Source: Hetaerina americana
Lineage: Eukaryota > Arthropoda > Insecta > Odonata > Calopterygidae
Length of the DNA stretch: 64,000 nucleotides
Assembly (NCBI GenBank): GCA_022747635.1
Contig: JAKTNV010000012.1
Location: 1,501,001 to 1,565,000 of the forward strand
Reading direction: 5' to 3'
The position numbers were made by a program, and so were the translations under genes. Of this stretch, positions 11,700 to 23,559 are shown one piece after another. Every line of letters begins with the position of its first letter. Position 1 is the first letter of the stretch. Below the pieces are notes generated by a model, which made no database searches, had not been told where the DNA came from, and saw only the letters and a list, made by a program, of their open reading frames with translations.

Positions 11700-14490
11700 C
11701 AAATCATTGTTTATTATATATTCCATTATATATTCCAAATCATGTTGAATATTGTTCAAATTCACTAAAATTAACGGAGGGCGTCGTAATTCTCCCTGCA
11801 TCGAGCTCATGCAAATTCGTGTAGGGTGAGGCGTTGATTTATGCATCTTGTGAATTTCCGTACACGACGTATATCTGTTATGGGCACACACTAAAGAAAT
11901 GTGCCTCCATGGCTCATAGCTATCTCGTCACCTGCTAACGGTGGAATAGCTTCTTATTTGCCTAAAATTTAATATCGTAATTGTACGTAGCCCAGTTTAA
12001 TACCATGCGCAAATGCAATCACCAAATGGTCACGGTTTGGAATCTCACGCAGGAATGCTGATCGTCGTAGGATTAATCTTTCACCTGGTTAGACTGTGCC
12101 GTATAACCTCATCATTTGGAAACCTCAGTGCCGAAGTTTCTAACTCAAGAGCAATGATTGAATTCGGATTCCAATTGTCATGATGCCCACGGAAAGGGAC
12201 CGAAAATGACGCAGAAGGTTTATGAGACTGTGCACGAGTGGCATTCTGTATCCGTTGTTAGGCTTCCCCAAGTAATCTCCACGTTCCAATCACCCTCTTC
12301 GAATTTCCTCCGCAAGTGTCCCCGCCCTTACGTCATTCATCCCGTGGTGAAATGTATTCAACCCTGGAAATCGCACCGCCACCCTTGTTGCGTAAATCCC
12401 CCGATTTGAAAGTTCTCGCAATCCGCGACCACCTTTGGTCCAGCAACCACCTCCCGCGCTTCTCCCTCCCTCCCCGCGCCCCATCAACCGCCCCGGGCAA
12501 GATTTTGGTTCGCGCCGCGCGCACCATACGTCTCATAGAAACGTGCGGCGGGTGGGAGGGTATTGCCTCTCCGTCCCACTGCTTCCACTCTCCTCCCCGG
12601 TGCCCCCTCTGCACCGCGCCTCTTTTTTTCTTTTGGATGGGTGGTTGTTGTAATTAGTGAAATGAAGAGCGTACTATTTCAATTTTGCCGCAAGCACCAA
12701 TGGACGAATGCCCCTATGCATGCGCGGACTGTCTCACGTATCTTTCCAGCAATGGATTTGAATTCTTGGCTTATGTTAACCCGCACTAATTGTGCACTAG
12801 TTTCATTGTGCCTCTGGCAATAAATTGTGAGCGGGAAATTTTCCACTCGTACAATAATTTTTTGCCGTCGGTATGTCGCAAATGGATTGAGTGTGTAACA
12901 TTTAATCAAATGTTGCTCTGTGTTTTCATTTCTTGCGAAGCCGTAGTAACGTCTAAAATCCGTGAATAATTAGTTAGACGAGCATAGCAGTTTTAGTCAG
13001 TTCTGCACAAACTTTCGCTGTACATTAACGTTCAGTGTCAATGGATATTTGATTAGACGCTTTGTCAGTGAAAGCATACGGATAGGCATACAAATTAAGT
13101 TTTGCAAATATTCCTCTGGAATTTAAATTATTGGTGATTGACGGACTGGATAATATATTGTTTTTATTTGAATCAAACGTGCAGCCGAGATGGGAAATGC
13201 CATCGGTGTCGTGATGAGAGTTCCGCAAGTGTCCTGTTATTGGAATTGTGCAAATGGAAATTCAGGTTTTGCGAAACGCGGGCGATGGTTTTGTAAACAA
13301 GACCTGAATTGGGTATCCGCAATATTGGAATTGCCTTCATTCATGGCTCCTCTTGTGAGTATGGATGTCCACTTTGGGCCTAATTTGTTCAAAATTTCGC
13401 TCGCCATAGAAGATTGGCCTTTGCTGGATTTTGGCTCAAATGTGGTCGTACATACGCTCCACCGAAATGTTTAGATTAAGTATTCCGTCGTCATACATCC
13501 GCCAGGTATCCCGGAAGTATTTTCTTTCCTTCTTCTCTTCCTCGTGATACGCTAGCTATTTTTCACTGTTGATTGATGGTCGTGGCGAGAGCGAGGCGTA
13601 AAAATGAGAAGGATATTCCTCGGAAAAGATTACGCGTATTTGTTCGTTCACGACCTCACTCCTTTGGCAGCGCTTCGAAATTGATGCAAGCGCATCCTGG
13701 ATACGTGAACTTGAACGTTGCCGGGTGAGATAGGTGTGGCGTTGCCGTTGGATTATTCTCCGAATCGACTCGAATCATTGCTCCGAGTGATATTTACGGA
13801 ACTTCATTAAAGCCTGCAAATTTCAATTTTCTTGTTCGACGCTACAATTTTTGGAATTGAAACCTTATTTAGATAGATAGGCTAAAAACGTAGAATCACT
13901 GCTGATTTTCATTGTGTTAATTGCAGAGAGAGTATGTGCATGGTAATTCCATAGCGAGGCGCTCCCACTTCTTCTCGTCGTTTGCATAACGCAATTCTTT
14001 ATACTACTTCGAGTCTCACTCGTCGTCGATAAAAGCACCAGTTCTCTCATTCCTCTTCAACTTTCATTAGTACGTTCTTCATTTCTTCATCACACTCGGC
14101 TGATCATTTCTCCCCGATATATTCAAAATCGATTCTTCACTCTCCTTATTGATTCGACAAACGAAAAGGGTGCGCATATAAAAGCCGCGACACGCGCTCC
14201 TCTCCGCAGCTTCTTCGGTGGAAGTGATTGCACGCCGGCGGAAGCGTCCGAGAGTGACGACCACGAGCGAGGAACGTTCACCGTTGGCCCCGGGAGCGAT
14301 TCGCGGAGGGAGAGTGGGCGGGGTCGCGGGGGAGGGGGCGGAGGAAGGGGATAGCGGGTGTGGTGCGTGCGTACACATTTCGAATAAACGGACATTCATC
14401 CAGCGAAGCAGTGAAAACCGAGGAGGTTGGCTCGGCGGTCGTGAGGGTCGTGGAGTTCCACTCACGCACACCGGGAGCCGGGCGTGCATT
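11700..14490. other. Unassigned sequence
   Basis: No repeat or protein family is recognised. A GC-rich block lies at about 12300-12640 with overlapping open frames on both strands, and another begins at about 14170. Neither has a recognisable domain. The rest is AT-rich single-copy-looking DNA. Confidence 0.4.
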
Positions 14491-14499
14491 TGAATATTC

Positions 14500-14655
14500 A
14501 CCCACCGGGGGGGGGGGGGCAGTTCCTTTCCCTTCGCCTTATGCGTGGGATTTGAGCCGGAGCGTCCGGAGCCGCAGCCCGGATGCAAACCCGGGCACTG
14601 CGGCCGGGGGTCGAGCGCCCTGCCCACTAAGCCACCGCGTTGCACATGGGCGTGC
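14500..14655 (-). repeat. tRNA-derived SINE head
   Basis: On the minus strand the sequence from 14655 reads like a tRNA with internal RNA polymerase III promoter boxes. The A-box-like TGGCTTAGTGGGCAGGG is at 14618-14634 and the B-box-like GGTTTGCATCC at 14581-14591. Downstream comes a C run (a G run on plus at 14508-14519) next to AGTTCCTTTCCC. The same G-run/AGTTC junction occurs at the SINE body fragment at 1.1 kb. It is not a functional tRNA gene: the acceptor ends do not pair and the head runs into SINE body. Confidence 0.65.
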
Positions 14656-16525
14656 GTGGAAGAGCTTGACCGAGGTCGAGATCGTTGTTGGTGGAGGGCC
14701 AGGCTTTTGTAGGGGTGTCATCGCCCTGCAACCCTGGTGAATCGCAACTGTTGACGGGTGAATTATGTTGATGCATGGCCCAGTTAAGGGCGAAACGCGT
14801 ACGGCCCCCGAGAGAATCGTTTCCATTTCTGAGGAATGAGCGCTCGCATTTCGAAGGCCGCGGCTTTCCCATTCCTGCTCTCGAATGGGAATACGTCACA
14901 ATTTGTAACTTAAAAGTGGTAACATCACTTTTTAAAAATAATTTCGGTCAGTTATTTGTTAGCGTTTGGGAATAGTGATTATTTTGTTTCACCGAGGAAT
15001 TACGCTAAAGTAGGACAGACCTTCAAGGACCTTGCGATATAATTTTCTCTCACCCGTAGGGCCAAACGTTAATTTTCCCTTTCAGCCGCATTTCGCGACT
15101 GAAAATTTCGAGGCGGTATTTTACTATCGCTCCGGAACAATAAGAATTGCTGGCCAAAAAATGACGTCACTCTTTATATCCCAAATTAAATATCACGAGT
15201 TTGTGTTAACTTATTTGCCGTCAAAGAGTTTATACTCTGTAAACCAGGAAACTAAAATGTTACCAAAATCTTCTAGCCTTCTTTGCTGAATTATATGCCG
15301 TATTGACATTTTTTTAGTTGGGCTGTGTGCATAAATTTTTGGTTTTCTAAATTAATCTCTATGGGCTGTATTTAGCAGATTTTTCAAATCGTTAGCAAGC
15401 TTCCCACTAGTAAATGCGGGGGATTCGTCTCGTCGGTGACGTCACACGTACCACACACTCCGTGTCGCATAGCCGATCCGCTGCAAGACTACCTCGCTCC
15501 ACCTCCAGCATCCGAATGCGCTCGAAGGCCTCGTCCAAACACGGGTCATCGGCGTCCCCCGTCCCTTCCTCCGTTGCCGCCGGCGTTAAACGGAACAGGG
15601 TGGATGATAGCGCAGCGTAATTGAAACGAAAGGCGACAAGGGATTCGAGGTTTGACCTTCCTTCCAGCGAACGGATGGTGCAACGGAAGGCGACCGGGGT
15701 GCCTTGAGAGCGGATATCGCCAGAAGTGATGATGGGCAGGCGCTCTGGTGGGTATTTGCTGTGCGACGTTCCCATCGATGGGCGTCGGGTGACATGGACT
15801 CGATCGCCGTCGCACTTTGGCCGCGCACAGTGATTTTCACCTCGGGCCGCCATGCCGCGGTGAATTCGACGACGGACACCTAGTCACGCGTAATAATTGT
15901 GCATTGAAAAGCTCCGTAAGACTAAATGTTGGACACTAATCCCAAAGTCCGCTTCTTTAAGCTACTTGTCAAATTACAAGCGTTCGCAGTTTGCTCATTC
16001 AGAATGTTATGATGACGTAAACTCTATTCCAACTCGTTGTCAGGATAATAGAGGATAGATCACTTAAATGCACATGAAACTGTGAGATGTAAATTGTGGA
16101 GCATTAAAAGGCGGTGCTCTACTGATCTGATGTAGAATTCAATGGAAATACTGCGTGGTGTTGTGGCTTCTTAGGGTTTCGGCACTGGTACATTCTTGTG
16201 CCTACCCCCCTCGCACTACGCTAAAAATCCCAAACGCCTCCATTAAAATGAACCATGTCTCAGCTTCACTTACTTCCTGTTGCCTTGTACATCGTCCAGC
16301 ACTCCTTTTCTCTACTCTTCTCTCTCCCTCGTTTACCTGTCATTCCAACCATCATCACCACAGAAATCCCATTACCTCTCAGCATCGTGGAAATTCAACG
16401 TAACGATAGAATATAAGTTTCTTCATAAAATTTTTCCTTCATATGCATAAAGGTTGGTTTGATAGCAAGAGTATGAATCAATCATCAATAATATCAATCA
16501 ATCAATCATCAATATTATTATTAGA
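14656..16525. other. Unassigned sequence with a GC-rich block at 15.4-15.9 kb
   Basis: Nothing recognisable outside the GC-rich block 15405-15890. There a 148-codon frame (15407-15853, minus) overlaps 97- and 89-codon frames on the same strand and a 68-codon frame on plus. Long frames in several phases at once point to composition, not coding. The minus 148-codon frame has no domain I know. Confidence 0.4.
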
Positions 16526-16526
16526 A

Positions 16527-17595
16527 GGTAATCTACTGGTAAAGGTAGGTTTTGGATGGACGCAACTACCAAATAAATATTTGTTGACTGCTAACAAAAC
16601 ACATTCCAGCAACCTACACTACATCAAGTCCCTCTTCATCTCTGTGTACTTCCTTCTTTCATCCCGTCCAACATCCCTATCATGTTCCTGCCCTTTCCTC
16701 ATTTGCCTAACAATCTCCCCTCTATTACAGTCTTCAACGTTCCACTGCCGATCAATACGCCCTTCATCCATTTTTCCTGCCTCCATGGGATTTCTCCCAA
16801 CAAACTCCTCTCTTCGCCCACCATACCGAGTACTTCCTCATTTGTTTTCCTTTCGATCCATTTCACCTTCTCCATTGATTTCTCCCCCCCACATTTCAAA
16901 AGTTTCCAATCTACGTCTATCCTCCTACTTCAGTGCTCACGTTTCCGCGCCGTACATAACTACGCTCTATATGAAAGTTTTTAAGAGTCTTTTCTTAACA
17001 TCCTTACTGTCCCTGTCATCAACTCCCCCCTCCTTGTGAAAGCCTCTTTCCCAAGAGCAATTCTTCTCTTTTTACATCCCTACTACTTTGACCGTGTTGG
17101 TCCAAAACACTTCCGAGATACGTAAACTGTTCTGCCTGCTCTATTTTGTGCCCTCCTATTTTTATGTTAAGCTTAGTCTTTTTCTTTCTGGAAAATCGCG
17201 TAACCTTTGTTTTATTAGTATTGATTCTCATCCCATATCTATCGCACGGAATTTCCAATTCACTCAGCAAAGCTTGCAACCCCTTGGCTGACTGACAAAC
17301 TAAAGCTTGGTCATCAGCAAACCTAACTGATTTTACGAATTCCCCGCCCACTTTCATTCCTACCTCCAGTTCTTCCCATGCCTCTTTAATCATTTCCTCT
17401 GCATACAGGTTGAACAGCAACGGTGATAATGGGCAACCCTGCCGTACGCCTCTTCCTAACACTGCCCATCCGGACTCCCCGTTCCCCACTCGCAACTGAG
17501 CAGTCTGTGAAATGTTCAGGTTGCGGATTTTCCTTTCCCTCCAATCTATTCCTATTTTCTGCAATATACTCATTAGTTTTTCCTAATTCACTTTT
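16527..17595 (-). mobile_element. RTE-like LINE, 5'-truncated, reverse transcriptase 3' part and tail
   Basis: This is the best-preserved RTE-like copy. The minus-strand frame 17573-17019 has LQKIGIDWRERK at residues 4-15, GRGVRQGCPLSPLLFNLYAE at 40-59 (palm motif B) and FADDQALVCQS at 85-95, with both catalytic Asp residues. It continues with MRINTNKTKV and KIGGHKIEQAEQFTYLGSVL. A frameshift at about 17040 breaks it. Downstream pieces such as ERKTNEEVLGMVGEERSLLG and GTLKTVIEGRLLGK (16899-16699) are the family's C-terminal part. The element ends near 16527 with CTACTGGTAAAGGTAGG on plus, followed by a (TCAA)/(ATT)-type microsatellite tail at 16480-16526, as expected for RTE elements. The 5' end is cut at about 17595. 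Confidence 0.9.
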
Positions 17596-17644
17596 CATTC
17601 ACCATTCATGGATCAAAAAATATAATCAAATTATTCTATGGTTT

Positions 17645-17860
17645 AGGGTGTGATATGGTGAAACTCAAACGTAATATTTACCAGATGGTAGTAGTTTTCC
17701 GTACACGACCGGTGTCGATGTACTGGTAATGTAATAATAGTTTATCAATTTGTAATGTATAATCTTCAGGATGTTCTATATAACCTGGAGATGATGTAGT
17801 ACATAACAAGCGCTTTGGCCTCTTGGTCATTATTATAATAATGAAATTATTTATTATACA
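17645..17860 (-). repeat. Repeat with CCTGAAGAT / CCGGTCGTGTA / CCATATCAC motifs
   Basis: Read on minus, ordered short motifs recur as in the plus-strand copy at 29530-29690. These are CCTGAAGAT (17762-17770), ACCGGTCGTGTAC (17701-17713), CATCTGG (17681-17687) and TTCACCATATCAC (17650-17662). A further block at about 17800-17825, GAGGCCAAAGCGCTTGT on minus, precedes them. Spacing is similar but not identical, so this is a diverged family. The nature of the element is unknown. The CTGAAGAT...GAAAC layout recalls hammerhead-type motifs of Penelope-like elements, but no reverse transcriptase is seen. Confidence 0.55.
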
Positions 17861-19349
17861 ACAAATTTCTAATTTAATTTGCATAACTCTAGATTTGCAC
17901 ATATTCTAATACCAACCTTTGTACACACGCCAATACATTTATTGACATTAATGTCTTCATCTTGTTAAATGTTTTGCTTTAATCCCTTGATTTGTCTCAA
18001 ATTTGCGTTTGCTCTTGTAAAAGAAATGACTTTTATATAGTTGAAAGTGTAATAACGTGATCAGATAACTTGGAATGCTTTTGATACTGAAATTTTGGTA
18101 ATGATATATCGAGTTAAGGTTGATTACAAATTGGCAATTTTTAATTAATCGTGATATTCCACCATATCACGGCTGAAACGTCTCTTTTTATTCCAGTTAA
18201 GGTGTTAAAATTAATGTATTTTCTCTTATTGCTCACGTCATTATATACTACATGTTTTCCCCATTTGTACTGCAATCTTTGATTTTCTCCTCGGAAATAG
18301 TCTCCGAGAAAATTAAACTATCATTCCATTCACTCCCCTCAGCGCACGTTTCCTGCTTTTCTTCGACATCATCCCAGCAGCCCTTCCATCTTTCCCGTGA
18401 AACGGAGTTTGTCGTCGGGACGCCCCCTCTGAGCAAACTGCGATCACTCACTGACGTGTAGCTTTAAGAAACTGACCGCCGGGACCCATATCTTGTGCCT
18501 ACAAGCCATTTCGCAGATCCGTTTAATTTTCACATTCGGTGTCCGCTGATGGTAATGAATGGTGGTGCACATATTACTTGCCTCTACAGAGCTGTGCGCA
18601 AATTAAAATTTGTATAATGCATTGGAGACTGTTCACGAGGGACTTGCAAATCGACATGTGGGTAGGGTCCAATGGTGGTGGGTTCTTAGACTTCCTGGAG
18701 GTGGTCGCCTGGAGTCCGTTCGTTGCGCTCTGTAGCTCTTTTTTTGGGTACTACATCCGCAGCCTCTTCATTAAAATTGTTTTGAAAAAATGCTCGCTGG
18801 GCGAGGATGTTCAGTTTCCTCCGCCACTGGCCCACTGTCTCTCTCCTGACCTTCCTTCGGTCTTCAAGAGCTCTCCCTTGACAAAAGACGTCGTTAGAAG
18901 CTCTGTGGCAAATGCGGAATCCCACGTCAGCTGAGAGGCCCGATCCAGAATCCGATCCCGGCCCCTAGCGAAAGAGGAATCGATGCCAGATTTATGTCAG
19001 AAGACGTAATGGCTTCCACTGACGGAACTTAGGTGTTCAAATGGAGCCTAACTCAAGCGAAACTTGCGGCTTCCCTTAACTTGTGCATCTCCTTGTTCCC
19101 CGTGGTGCTTTGGGCGGAAGCAAGTTTTTTAAACGCAAGTCTCTGAAGACTTTAAACACTTTTTCGATCAAATGATTATCATTAAAATTAGAAAACGGAG
19201 GTTGTTTCACTCATCCGTCAATAATGGGAATATTGACCAAGGGAACTTCCCCTCAGACTGCATAGAGAAACCATTTGGTTGAAGACCGCGAGAGTTAACC
19301 TGCAATACTTTTAAATGAAATGACAATTAGTATTGTACCGAATAATCCA
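17861..19349. other. Unassigned sequence with one small palindrome
   Basis: No gene is supported. At 18150-18171 CGTGATAT and ATATCACG form an 8-bp perfect inverted repeat around TCCACC. Part of it, TTCCACCATATCAC, equals 29661-29674 and so may be another trace of the CCATATCAC repeat family. Open frames at 18252-18461 and 18539-18934 have no recognisable domain. Confidence 0.4.
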
Positions 19350-19803
19350 ACTATTATTAATTATTATTATCGATCATTTACCGGTTAAGGTTGACTTTGG
19401 GTGGGCACAAGACACCAAACGGTACAGTGATGATTGCCTTTCATCTCCTAACAAAAGACAACCCAACATCCTTCTCTACAACATAGTCCCTCTGTGTACT
19501 TCCTTCCTCCCTTCATCTACATCTACATAATACCCCGCAAGCCGTCGCAAGGGCGTGTGGCGGGGGGTGTTAGGTCACCAACCGTAAAAAGGAAAAATAC
19601 CACATGCAAAAAAACAACACGGAAAATGACACCCACAGCAGCGCACACACTCATGCAAAAACCCCTTCATCCAATACTCATGCAAACACACCGCAAAACA
19701 ACTAAAAAACTGCACCCTTCACTCCCTCCAACAACCCTATCCTATTCCTGACCCTCTCAATTTGCCTAATCTTCTCCCCTCTATTACAATCTACAACTGC
19801 CCA
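19350..19803 (-). mobile_element. RTE-like LINE 3' end, interrupted by a nested insertion
   Basis: On plus the piece starts after an ATT-rich tail with ATTTACCGGTTAAGGT and TGGGTGGGCACAAGACACC. This matches the terminal sequence of the copies at 16.5 and 58.8 kb. It runs through TAACAAAAGACA, TCTGTGTACTTCCTTCCTCC to 19515. The LINE sequence resumes at about 19722 with TCCAACAACCCTATCCTATT and TCTCCCCTCTATTACA, up to 19803. The break is filled by a separate element at 19516-19714. Only antisense remnants of the C-terminal coding region remain. Confidence 0.78.
19516..19714 (+). repeat. Nested insertion with CCCCGC/GCGGGG hairpin
   Basis: This insert splits the LINE piece and is flanked by the direct repeat CCCTTCA (19509-19515 and 19715-19721), a likely target site duplication. 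It begins with CTACATCTACATAATA, then a hairpin whose arms are CCCCGC at 19543 and GCGGGG at about 19561, then GGTCACCAACCG and an A/C-rich tail with ATGCAAA repeats. The same head occurs at 19.8 kb and, on minus, at 49.74 kb inside a LINE 3' region. It is probably a 5'-truncated LINE 3' UTR or a SINE that shares one. No coding capacity. Confidence 0.65.
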
Positions 19804-19809
19804 TATTTC

Positions 19810-20000
19810 TAAATCTACGTAGTACCCCGCTAGCCGCCGCAAGGGCGTTTGGCGGGGGTTGTTTGGTCACCACCCGTAAAAAGAGTATAAAACCTCATGC
19901 AAAACCCACACATTCATTTAATTCTACATACACAAAATCGTATATGGATATTAATGCAAAAACGTTTACAACTCACACACATGCAAATACATATACTCTT
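19810..20000 (+). repeat. Second copy of the CCCCGC/GCGGGG hairpin repeat
   Basis: AAATCTACGTAGTACCCCGC at 19812 is followed by TAGCCGCCGCAAGGGCGTTT and a GGCGGGG arm, then TTTGGTCACCACCCGTAAAA. It is the same order as in the nested copy 290 bp upstream, with small differences inside the loop and conserved stem arms. A tail with CATGCAAAAC and CACATGCAAATAC follows to about 20000. The boundaries are approximate and I found no clear target duplication. Confidence 0.6.
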
Positions 20001-20009
20001 AACTAACCG

Positions 20010-22330
20010 CACACGCACCTCCATACCTTACGTCGTTACACAACGTTTAATCTTGCCCTGACTTGTTAGTTAAATATCTTTACTATTTCTATATTGAATT
20101 TAGTTTCTTGCTATTATGATTCCTGATTGTCCGGGGAAATAACGAGTATTTATAACTGTCTCCCTTATCTTATCTTTGTGGCTTGATCTACCTAAAATTG
20201 TCGGTGAAAGAAATTTCAAAATCCCCTAAAATTCAATGTGCCAGTCAAAATTCATTTGAATGCCATAGAGAATCCCTCGTGGCCTTTTTCAAAATTCCCT
20301 AATACCGGAATGTATTTACGTATCCGCTCTCCGATCATTGGCTGGGAATCCATGGCACTGGCCGGCTGCGTTCTCGATCGCCTGTTTGCTACCTTTCGCG
20401 TAGCATTGGAGCGAACACAAATGAAATTGTGGTAGCATCATCGGAAAAAATATTTGAGAGTATCCTTTCCGGTTTAAATCCGAGTTGGTGTGTTTGTTTT
20501 TTGGTTCCTTGGGGGGGGGGCGCATTTATCCAAATGGGATTTCAATATCGTGCAATAAAATTTGAATGACTGATGCGAGCGTTAAAATTGGCAGGCTCCA
20601 ACGCTGTCTCTCTGCTCTACTATCTCAGACTGTTTTTGTCTTTGTAGTTAATTACACCCCCTGCCCGTATGTGCAGTTTTTTGTGGTTTTCCTTGGAAAT
20701 GTGTATTTGTTTTTGATAATGCAGTTACTTAATGTAATAAGGGTATGGCGAATATCCACATAAATGTTTCACTTGAGACCATATGGCAATTATAAATGCA
20801 TATCTCATTTTAATCAGTTTCTTAAGTATTTATGATGGTAAATGACAATCCGGGGATGAATTTCCTTAATTTATTTGTTTAACCGACCATGATTTCGGAC
20901 TACGTGGCATTATCAAGGCGTGGGAACAAGCGAGTGGTGTCTGCTGTGAGTGGAGTGGGGGTATTTTTGTTTGGGTGAGATGAGGGCGGGAGGGGAAGAC
21001 GGGTAAGTCGCGCAAGTCGCGATGTAAACTCACATTCGGAAAACAAAGGGAAGCAATGAATGGGCAAAGGAAATTATGCGAAGATCACTTACCCGCATCA
21101 TGGATGATTGTGTGGAAGTTATGCAAATATTTAGAAGTCTCGAAGAATACTCGATAACTTTCGGCCGGAAAGTTTTTCCTTTCATTTTACGAGCAAAGAT
21201 TTTACTTTATCATAATAACAAAATCATATTCATAAAGTAACGCCTGACACAATTTCTTATGCTTTGTAAATATATTTTAAAGTCTCGGCTAACCTAAGAA
21301 AATTGGACGTAATCGTTTTCGGACTTCTTTTAGGGCCGCGTCGGAAGGAATTTACAAAGGCACAATCATGTCCAAAAGCCTGCTGCCGATAACCAGCGAG
21401 TCAAGAATTGGAGAAAGGTTTCCGTCACGTTGGCATGCAAAGGCTGGCTCACACTTTGGCCCTTTGAGCGCCGCAAAACTATCGCAGGCCAAGTGCCAAC
21501 TATCCATTAAACGCAATGTACTTAACAAACGTATTCAGCTTTCCTCAATTCACCGCGCACCGGTGATTTTCAGTAGACTTGTGGGTATTTGGAAATGATA
21601 GGAGTACAATAATAACTAATAAAATGAAGATCGGTCACATTTCAATCCCGAGTTGGGTGTTTGGCGTCGTGTCTTCCAAGTCAAGAAAAATTAGTGCATC
21701 GGCTACCATACTACACTGAGACCGAATTGAAATCCCCTATCTTCATCATTTTATGGGGTAAAAAGGATTTGACCTCTGCATCAAATCCCCAAGAAGGGCA
21801 CGGAGAGCAAACATTTGTTAAGTTGAAAATTTCTCTGACTATATTGCAAACGTCGTCTTCTGTTTGCGAATACAAATACTAAGAGAGCAAAGGATTGTTT
21901 CGGTTCACTAAATTCCGATGGGTACGAGCTCTATGATGAACTGATTCAGAATTCACGAACTTAAACGAACTATAATGAAAATAGAAATTAACTTATTGTT
22001 GTACTCGTACCATTTGACCCGTCAGTTTGTCGTCTGTTCTATCGACCGTTTACTATTTTGACTACGTGGACTTTCTTAGGTAATCCCTTGAAAAAGTGAG
22101 AGAGCTGCTGAAAGGGCTCTCCTTAAACAAATTGGATTTCAGGGCGTCATTTACTTAATTTACATTGGCAATATTTAATATTGATATCTAGCCGCGTGAA
22201 AATTTGCTCGCTCAGCTAGCTTTATTTCCCATAGTAAATACCGGCGGGGAATGAAATCGTTTAATTTTTATTTCCCCACCGTGAAACTTGAAAGAGTGTT
22301 TCCAAACTATAGTATAAATTATCCGTTTAA
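20010..22330. other. Unassigned AT-rich sequence
   Basis: Nothing is recognised. The stretch 20883-20922 (ACCGACCATGATTTCGGACT then GGCATTATCAAGG) loosely resembles, on minus, a TTGATAATGCC...CCGAAATCATGGTCGGT layout like the CTGAAGAT repeats, but the match is too weak to call. A run of nine G at 20512-20520 is the only simple repeat. Confidence 0.4.
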
Positions 22331-23550
22331 TTCTCGGCCTGAGTTTGATTTCTGTTGCAGTTTTAAGTGTTTCCGTTATCAGAGTTCGTCCTATTTTAAG
22401 ATCGAGCGATCCTAAACGAAGATCGATCCTTTTTGATTGGTCGTCGATGTGTAACGGTTTCCCCTCGCTTGATGGAGTGTGCAATTCTCGCACCTCTGAG
22501 GATGTCGTGGCTAGAATGGGAGAGCGGACGAAATGCAATCACGGGGTTGGATTCAAGCGGGGTACGCATCTCCACGCATCTGTGCGTGGCGGCTTGCCCT
22601 CTGCTCGCTCGGCCCGCTCCCTCGGCTGCCGTCGTCATTATCCCGAGCAGACGGAGAAACTATGGCGATGATTCTACTCCGCCGAGCAGTTGGCGGTGAA
22701 AACCGGTTAGCAGTAATCCCGTTGGCTACAAAGATATCTCTTAAGGAAGTGTTTGAGGGAAATTTTCGCCGATATTGTTTTTTGCAGAAAACCATAAATT
22801 TACCGTCAACCAGAGCCTCATGAGCATCGAGCTGATTTTATTCAATCCTTTTATGGCGCAGGCATTCAATTTTGTTGGCGGGGGGAGGGCAGAAATCCAA
22901 TCTCCATTTGTCTGTTTCGTCACGTGAAAGGAGAATCTATTAGGAAAACAACTGCCGAAGCTGATAACATTTCATGAGCTGCTTTTAAATGGGTTAAAAT
23001 ATCAAATTTTATGAAGGATATATAAATAAATTTATCAATTCTTTGGAATGGATATCCGCCGTATCACGCCATGTAACCAGTGAATATTTGCTACTTTTGT
23101 CTTCGTGGTGATATAGCTATTCGAAATACTCCTGAGGATGATTTTATCTGACGCTAAAAATAATTAAAAAATAATATTTCCGTAGAAGATCCACGAGTTC
23201 TCCAATTCCGTTTTCATTGATTAGTATTGTATGATATTCTTTTTAGATATTGATGGCTGAGATGGAAAATATTGAAAGGATGGTAAATATATTGGTATTA
23301 TTGCCCAAATCGTTCAGAGTGAATAATGCGTGGCGATAGGTGTGTCTTTGTGCAGATTCACAGTAAATATTTCGCAAATAGCCAAGGTGTGGGTGCAGAG
23401 GAGTGAGATATGAGGAACTTCCATTGGATCGAGGCCCCCTTGTGCTATTTCGGCCGCATAAAGCCCGGCGAAAGGCTCGATTCTAAACATGTATCAACGT
23501 GATGTGGGCATTGCGACGTATCGAACATCCTTACTTCGGGATTTGCTGAA
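22331..23550. other. Unassigned sequence with a moderate GC block
   Basis: A GC-rich block covers about 22380-22690. It contains GATTGGTCG at 22434, an inverted CCAAT-like motif, and frames open on both strands (22345-22671, 22433-22699, 22396-22638). No domain is visible. The rest is AT-rich and featureless. Confidence 0.35.
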
Positions 23551-23559
23551 GTTTGCACA

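Noticed and set aside
15407..15853. 148-codon minus frame in a GC-rich block
   Set aside because: Three other frames of similar length overlap it and no family is recognised.
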